Source: Allodiplogaster sudhausi (Eukaryota > Nematoda > Chromadorea > Rhabditida > Diplogasteridae). Taken from it: a DNA stretch of 64,000 bases. This document shows, piece by piece, positions 58,091-64,000 of this stretch. A program made the translations under genes and the position numbers. Below the pieces are notes generated by a model. It did not search any database and was not told the DNA's origin. It saw only the letters and a program-made list of their open reading frames with translations. The stretch covers positions 35,706-99,705 of the forward strand of contig CALZFC010000269.1 of assembly GCA_945643635.1 (NCBI GenBank), given 5' to 3'. Numbering within the stretch: position 1 is the first letter of the stretch; the number at the start of each line of letters is the position of its first letter.

Positions 58091-58850
58091 ACCTGTAATA
58101 ATCAAAATCATAACAATCAAGTATTTAAAGAAATCGGCTAATTGAACGTCATTTCAACCTATATCAGCGAAGTAAAATCATGCTTAAATATATCATAGCA
58201 GACTGTATTTTGCGGAAACTTTATCAGAATTTAGCGTAGCATACGCCTGTAATAATCAAAATCATAACAATCAAGTATTTAAAGAAATCGACTAATTGAA
58301 CGTCATTTCAACCTATATCAGCGAAGTAATATCATGCTTAAATATATCATAGCAGACTGTATTTTGCGGAAACTTTATCAGAATTTAGCGTAGAATACGC
58401 CTGTAATAATCAAAATCATAACAATCAAGTATTTAAAGAAATCGACTAATTGAACGTCATTTCAACCTATATCAGCGAAGTATTATCATGCTTAAATATA
58501 TCATAGCAGACTGTATTTTGCGGAAACTTTATCAGAATTTAGCGTAGAATACGCCTGTAATAATCAAAATCATAACAATCAAGTATTTAAAGAAATCGAC
58601 TAATTGAACGTCATTTCAACCTATATCAGCGAAGTAATATCATGCTTAAATATATCATAGCAGACTGTATTTTGCGGAAACTTTATCAGAATTTAGCGTA
58701 GAATACACCTGTAATAATCAAAATCATAACAATCAAGTATTTAAAGAAATCGGCTAATTGAACGTCATTTCAGCCTATATCAGCGAAGTAAAATCATGCT
58801 TAAATATATCATAGCAGACTGTATTTTGCGGAAACTTTATCAGAATTTAG
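58091..58850 (+). repeat. Four-unit (616-bp) tandem duplication in region D
   Basis: The linked variant unit G91A/A137G/T22A occurs at 58091-58175 and again at 58707-58791, exactly 616 bp (4 x 154) apart. The second copy also has CAGCCTAT (an A-to-G change) near 58772. The same private change is seen in reverse at about 51676, so that copy in C and this one share a closer ancestor. Confidence 0.82.
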
Positions 58851-59134
58851 CGTAGCATACGCCTGTAATAATCAAAATCATAACAATCAAGTATTTAAAG
58901 AAATCGACTAATTGAACGTCATTTCAACCTATATCAGCGAAGTAATATCATGCTTAAATATATCATAGCAGACTGTATTTTGCGGAAACTTTATCAGAAT
59001 TTAGCGTAGAATACGCCTGTAATAATCAAAATCATAACAATCAAGTATTTAAAGAAATCGACTAATTGAACGTCATTTCAACCTATATCAGCGAAGTATT
59101 ATCATGCTTAAATATATCATAGCAGACTGTATTT

Positions 59135-61378
59135 TGCGGAAACTTTATCAGAATTTAGCGTAGAATACGCCTGTAATAATCAAAATCATAACAATCAAGT
59201 ATTTAAAGAAATCGACTAATTGAACGTCATTTCAACCTATATCAGCGAAGTAATATCATGCTTAAATATATCATAGCAGACTGTATTTTGCGGAAACTTT
59301 ATCAGAATTTAGCGTAGAATACGCCTGTAATAATCAAAATCATAACAATCAAGTATTTAAAGAAATCGACTAATTGAACGTCATTTCAACCTATATCAGC
59401 GAAGTAATATCATGCTTAAATATATCATAGCAGACTGTATTTTGCGGAAACTTTATCAGAATTTAGCGTAGAATACGCCTGTAATAATCAAAATCATAAC
59501 AATCAAGTATTTAAAGAAATCGACTAATTGAACGTCATTTCAACCTATATCAGCGAAGTAATATCATGCTTAAATATATCATAGCAGACTGTATTTTGCG
59601 GAAACTTTATCAGAATTTAGCGTAGCATACGCCTGTAATAATCAAAATCATAACAATCAAGTATTTAAAGAAATCGACTAATTGAACGTCATTTCAACCT
59701 ATATCAGCGAAGTAATATCATGCTTAAATATATCATAGCAGACTGTATTTTGCGGAAACTTTATCAGAATTTAGCGTAGAATACGCCTGTAATAATCAAA
59801 ATCATAACAATCAAGTATTTAAAGAAATCGACTAATTGAACGTCATTTCAACCTATATCAGCGAAGTAATATCATGCTTAAATATATCATAGCAGACTGT
59901 ATTTTGCGGAAACTTTATCAGAATTTAGCGTAGAATACGCCTGTAATAATCAAAATCATAACAATCAAGTATTTAAAGAAATCGACTAATTGAACGTCAT
60001 TTCAACCTATATCAGCGAAGTAATATCATGCTTAAATATATCATAGCAGACTGTATTTTGCGGAAACTTTATCAGAATTTAGCGTAGCATACGCCTGTAA
60101 TAATCAAAATCATAACAATCAAGTATTTAAAGATATCGACTAATTGAACGTCATTTCAACCTATATCAGCGAAGTAATATCATGCTTAAATATATCATAG
60201 CAGACTGTATTTTGCGGAAACTTTATCAGAATTTAGCGTAGCATACGCCTGTAATAATCAAAATCATAACAATCAAGTATTTAAAGAAATCGACTAATTG
60301 AACGTCATTTCAACCTATATCAGCGAAGTAATATCATGCTTAAATATATCATAGCAGACTGTATTTTGCGGAAACTTTATCAGAATTTAGCGTAGCATAC
60401 GCCTGTAATAATCAAAATCATAACAATCAAGTATTTAAAGAAATCGACTAATTGAACGTCATTTCAACCTATATCAGCGAAGTAATATCATGCTTAAATA
60501 TATCATAGCAGACTGTATTTTGCGGAAACTTTATCAGAATTTAGCGTAGAATACGCCTGTAATAATCAAAATCATAACAATCAAGTATTTAAAGATATCG
60601 ACTAATTGAACGTCATTTCAACCTATATCAGCGAAGTAATATCATGCTTAAATATATCATAGCAGACTGTATTTTGCGGAAACTTTATCAGAATTTAGCG
60701 TAGCATACGCCTGTAATAATCAAAATCATAACAATCAAGTATTTAAAGAAATCGACTAATTGAACGTCATTTCAACCTATATCAGCGAAGTAATATCATG
60801 CTTAAATATATCATAGCAGACTGTATTTTGCGGAAACTTTATCAGAATTTAGCGTAGAATACGCCTGTAATAATCAAAATCATAACAATCAAGTATTTAA
60901 AGAAATCGACTAATTGAACGTCATTTCAACCTATATCAGCGAAGTAATATCATGCTTAAATATATCATAGCAGACTGTATTTTGCGGAAACTTTATCAGA
61001 ATTTAGCGTAGAATACGCCTGTAATAATCAAAATCATAACAATCAAGTATTTAAAGAAATCGACTAATTGAACGTCATTTCAACCTATATCAGCGAAGTA
61101 ATATCATGCTTAAATATATCATAGCAGACTGTATTTTGCGGAAACTTTATCAGAATTTAGCGTAGAATACGCCTGTAATAATCAAAATCATAACAATCAA
61201 GTATTTAAAGAAATCGACTAATTGAACGTCATTTCAACCTATATCAGCGAAGTAATATCATGCTTAAATATATCATAGCAGACTGTATTTTGTGGAAACT
61301 TTATCAGAATTTAGCGTAGAATACGCCTGTAATAATCAAAATCATAATAATCAAGTATTTAAAGAAATCGTTTCAAAA
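59135..61378 (+). repeat. Inverted partner of 54292-56535
   Basis: This 2,244-bp stretch is the reverse complement of the right end of region C, unit for unit. Position pairs sum to 115,670. The two GATATC variants at 60132-60137 and 60594-60599 fall exactly opposite those at 55533-55538 and 55071-55076, and the short unit pairs 61378 with 54292. A private A-to-G change near 56437 in C is not shared. The pairing reaches precisely to the right inversion junction (56535 pairs with 59135). Confidence 0.88.
61235..61378 (+). repeat. 139-bp short satellite unit in forward orientation (region D)
   Basis: This is a forward copy of the C59T (61293), C114T (61348), 15-bp deletion and C4A/C5A haplotype otherwise found only in the inverted block. 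It is the edge of a 2.2-kb inverted match: position x in 54292-56535 corresponds to 115,670 minus x here. Confidence 0.92.
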
Positions 61379-63740
61379 TATATCAGCGAAGTAATATCAT
61401 GCTTAAATATATCATAGCAGACTGTATTTTGCGGAAACTTTATCAGAATTTAGCGTAGAATACGCCTGTAATAATCAAAATCATAACAATCAAGTATTTA
61501 AAGAAATCGACTAATTGAACGTCATTTCAACCTATATCAGCGAAGTATTATCATGCTTAAATATATCATTGCAGACTGTATTTTGCGGAAACTTTATCAG
61601 AATTTAGCGTAGAATACGCCTGTAATAATCAAAATCATAACAATCAAGTATTTAAAGAAATCGACTAATTGAACGTCATTTCAACCTATATCAGCGAAGT
61701 AATATCATGCTTAAATATATCATAGCAGACTGTATTTTGCGGAAACTTTATCAGAATTTAGCGTAGCATACGCCTGTAATAATCAAAATCATAACAATCA
61801 AGTATTTAAAGAAATCGACTAATTGAACGTCATTTCAACCTATATCAGCGAAGTAATATCATGCTTAAATATATCATAGCAGACTGTATTTTGCGGAAAC
61901 TTTATCAGAATTTAGCGTAGAATACGCCTGTAATAATCAAAATCATAACAATCAAGTATTTAAAGAAATCGGCTAATTGAACGTCATTTCAACCTATATC
62001 AGCGAAGTAATATCATGCTTAAATATATCATAGCAGACTGTATTTTGCGGAAACTTTATCAGAATTTAGCGTAGCATACGCCTGTAATAATCAAAATCAT
62101 AACAATCAAGTATTTAAAGAAATCGACTAATTGAACGTCATTTCAACCTATATCAGCGAAGTAATATCATGCTTAAATATATCATAGCAGACTGTATTTT
62201 GCGGATACTTTATCAGAATTTAGCGTAGAATACGCCGGTAATAATCAAAATCATAACAATCAAGTATTTAAAGAAATCGACTAATTCAACGTCATTTCAA
62301 CCTATATCAGCGAAGTAATATCATGCTTAAATATATCATAGCAGACTGTATTTTGCGGAAACTTTATCAGAATTTAGCGTAGCATACGCCTGTAATAATC
62401 AAAATCATAACAATCAAGTATTTAAAGAAATCGACTAATTGAACGTCATTTCAACCTATATCAGCGAAGTATTATCATGCTTAAATATATCATAGCAGAC
62501 TGTATTTTGCGGAAACTTTATCAGAATTTAGCGTAGAATACGCCTGTAATAATCAAAATCATAACAATCAAGTATTTAAAGAAATCGACTAATTGAACGT
62601 CATTTCAACCTATATCAGCGAAGTAATATCATGCTTAAATATATCATAGCAGACTGTATTTTGCGGAAACTTTATCAGAATTTAGCGTAGCATACGCCTG
62701 TAATAATCAAAATCATAACAATCAAGTATTTAAAGAAATCGACTAATTGAACGTCATTTCAACCTATATCAGCGAAGTAATATCATGCTTAAATATATCA
62801 TAGCAGACTGTATTTTGCGGAAACTTTATCAGAATTTAGCGTAGAATACGCCTGTAATAATCAAAATCATAACAATCAAGTATTTAAAGAAATCGGCTAA
62901 TTGAACGTCATTTCAACCTATATCAGCGAAGTAATATCATGCTTAAATATATCATAGCAGACTGTATTTTGCGGAAACTTTATCAGAATTTAGCGTAGCA
63001 TACGCCTGTAATAATCAAAATCATAACAATCAAGTATTTAAAGAAATCGACTAATTGAACGTCATTTCAACCTATATCAGCGAAGTAATATCATGCTTAA
63101 ATATATCATAGCAGACTGTATTTTGCGGAAACTTTATCAGAATTTAGCGTAGAATACGCCGGTAATAATCAAAATCATAACAATCAAGTATTTAAAGAAA
63201 TCGACTAATTCAACGTCATTTCAACCTATATCAGCGAAGTAATATCATGCTTAAATATATCATAGCAGACTGTATTTTGCGGAAACTTTATCAGAATTTA
63301 GCGTAGAATACGCCTGTAATAATCAAAATCATAACAATCAAGTATTTAAAGAAATCGACTAATTGAACGTCATTTCAACCTATATCAGCGAAGTAATATC
63401 ATGCTTAAATATATCATAGCAGACTGTATTTTGCGGAAACTTTATCAGAATTTAGCGTAGAATACGCCTGTAATAATCAAAATCATAACAATCAAGTATT
63501 TAAAGAAATCGACTAATTGAACGTCATTTCAACCTATATCAGCGAAGTATTATCATGCTTAAATATATCATAGCAGACTGTATTTTGCGGAAACTTTATC
63601 AGAATTTAGCGTAGAATACGCCTGTAATAATCAAAATCATAACAATCAAGTATTTAAAGAAATCGACTAATTGAACGTCATTTCAACCTATATCAGCGAA
63701 GTAATATCATGCTTAAATATATCATAGCAGACTGTATTTT

Positions 63741-63870
63741 GCGGAACTTTATCAGAATTTAGCGTAGCATACGCCTGTAATAATCAAAATCATAACAATC
63801 AAGTATTTAAGAAATCGACTAATTGAACGTCATTTCAACCTATATCAGCGAAGTAATATCATGCTTAATA
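63741..63870 (+). other. Cluster of single-A losses next to the telomere
   Basis: Three one-base losses in AAA runs fall within 125 bp: GCGGAACTTT (about 63745), ATTTAAGAAATC (about 63810) and GCTTAATATATC (about 63868). I saw no such loss in the preceding 63.7 kb. Together with the TTAGC telomere copy this looks like uncorrected read sequence at a contig end, though real decay at the array edge is possible. Confidence 0.75.
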
Positions 63871-63920
63871 TATCATAGCAGACTGTATTTTGCGGAAACT
63901 TTATCAGAATTTAGCGTAGA

Positions 63921-64000
63921 TATAGCTTAGGCTTAGCTTAGGCTTAGGCTTAGGCTTAGGCTTAGGCTTAGGCTTAGGCTTAGGCTTAGGCTTAGGCTTA
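63921..64000 (+). repeat. Telomere repeats (TTAGGC)n
   Basis: After the last satellite base the sequence reads TATAGC, then TTAGGC (63927-63932), a short TTAGC (63933-63937), ten perfect TTAGGC copies (63938-63997) and a partial TTA at the window edge. TTAGGC is the established telomere repeat of nematodes. The G-rich strand points right, so this is a right-hand chromosome end. Whether the telomere continues beyond 64000 cannot be seen. The TTAGC copy lacks one G and could be a degenerate internal repeat or a base-calling error. TATAGC may be a degenerate telomere repeat or altered satellite. Confidence 0.96.

Larger units (their letters stand above)
56536..63920 (+). repeat. Telomere-proximal variant satellite (region D)
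   Basis: Forward 154-bp units resume at unit base 76 and run to the telomere, about 48 copies. This region is as diversified as C and shares its linked variants. A86C occurs in about 17 units, A21T in several (56633, 57711, 58482, 59098, 61547, 62471, 63548), and A21T with A43T at about 57711-57735 and 61547-61569. The trio A63T/T94G/G144C is at 57293/57324/57374 and 62206/62237/62287, and T94G/G144C without A63T is at 63161/63211. T22A with G91A and A137G appears near 58091-58175 and 58707-58791. One 139-bp unit lies at 61235. The last two units have single-A losses. No gene is present. Confidence 0.95.

Noticed and set aside
1..63920. Protein-coding tandem repeat
   Set aside because: The unit length is not divisible by 3 and every frame on both strands contains stops, so no frame stays open beyond about 40 codons.
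1..64000. tRNA, rRNA or other RNA gene
   Set aside because: The unit has no recognisable tRNA A/B box pair or rRNA segment, and its only structured elements are 5-bp stems.

Overview
This window is the end of a eukaryotic chromosome, almost certainly from a nematode. The last ~75 bases are head-to-tail TTAGGC, the classic nematode telomere repeat, with the G-rich strand running 5'->3' toward the right edge as expected at a right-hand chromosome end. Everything before it (1-63920, roughly 415 copies) is one tandem satellite with a 154-bp unit and 30% GC. No gene, RNA gene, mobile element or origin is supported anywhere. Because 154 is not a multiple of 3 and the unit has stops in all six frames, no open frame exceeds about 40 codons.

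Unit coordinates used below: base 1 is the C of CAACCTATATCAGCG, as at window position 1, and base 154 is the last T of GTCATTT. Variants are written as unit position on the satellite-forward strand (for example A86C).

Layout: (A) 1-42948, forward units with no sequence difference that I could see (278 full copies plus 136 bp). (B) 42949-46112, forward units, opened by a shortened 139-bp unit and carrying point variants from about 44.1 kb onward. (C) 46113-56535, a 10.4-kb block in which the satellite runs in reverse orientation. (D) 56536-63920, forward units with many variants. (E) 63921-64000, transition and telomere repeats. B, C and D share linked variants that occur in blocks, so they form a diversified, higher-order-repeat part of the satellite, while A is a single homogenised type.

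The distal 21 kb records a layered history that can be read from the variants. A ~2.1-kb block is duplicated at an offset of 5,052 bp inside C. Smaller duplications of 924, 755 and 616 bp are nested around it. Inverted copies link C to both flanks: C/D positions sum to 115,670 and B/C positions sum to 96,016. The most striking pattern is that both inversion junctions and the satellite-telomere boundary fall in the same part of the unit (about unit bases 75-86). That part contains TTTAGC and the start of a short perfect hairpin, GCGTA-GAA-TACGC. The commonest polymorphism in the array changes only the middle base of that hairpin's three-base loop (GAA to GCA).

Limits: copy number and perfect identity in region A cannot be trusted without ultra-long reads, and the last ~260 bases look less accurate than the rest. 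All comparisons were done by eye.
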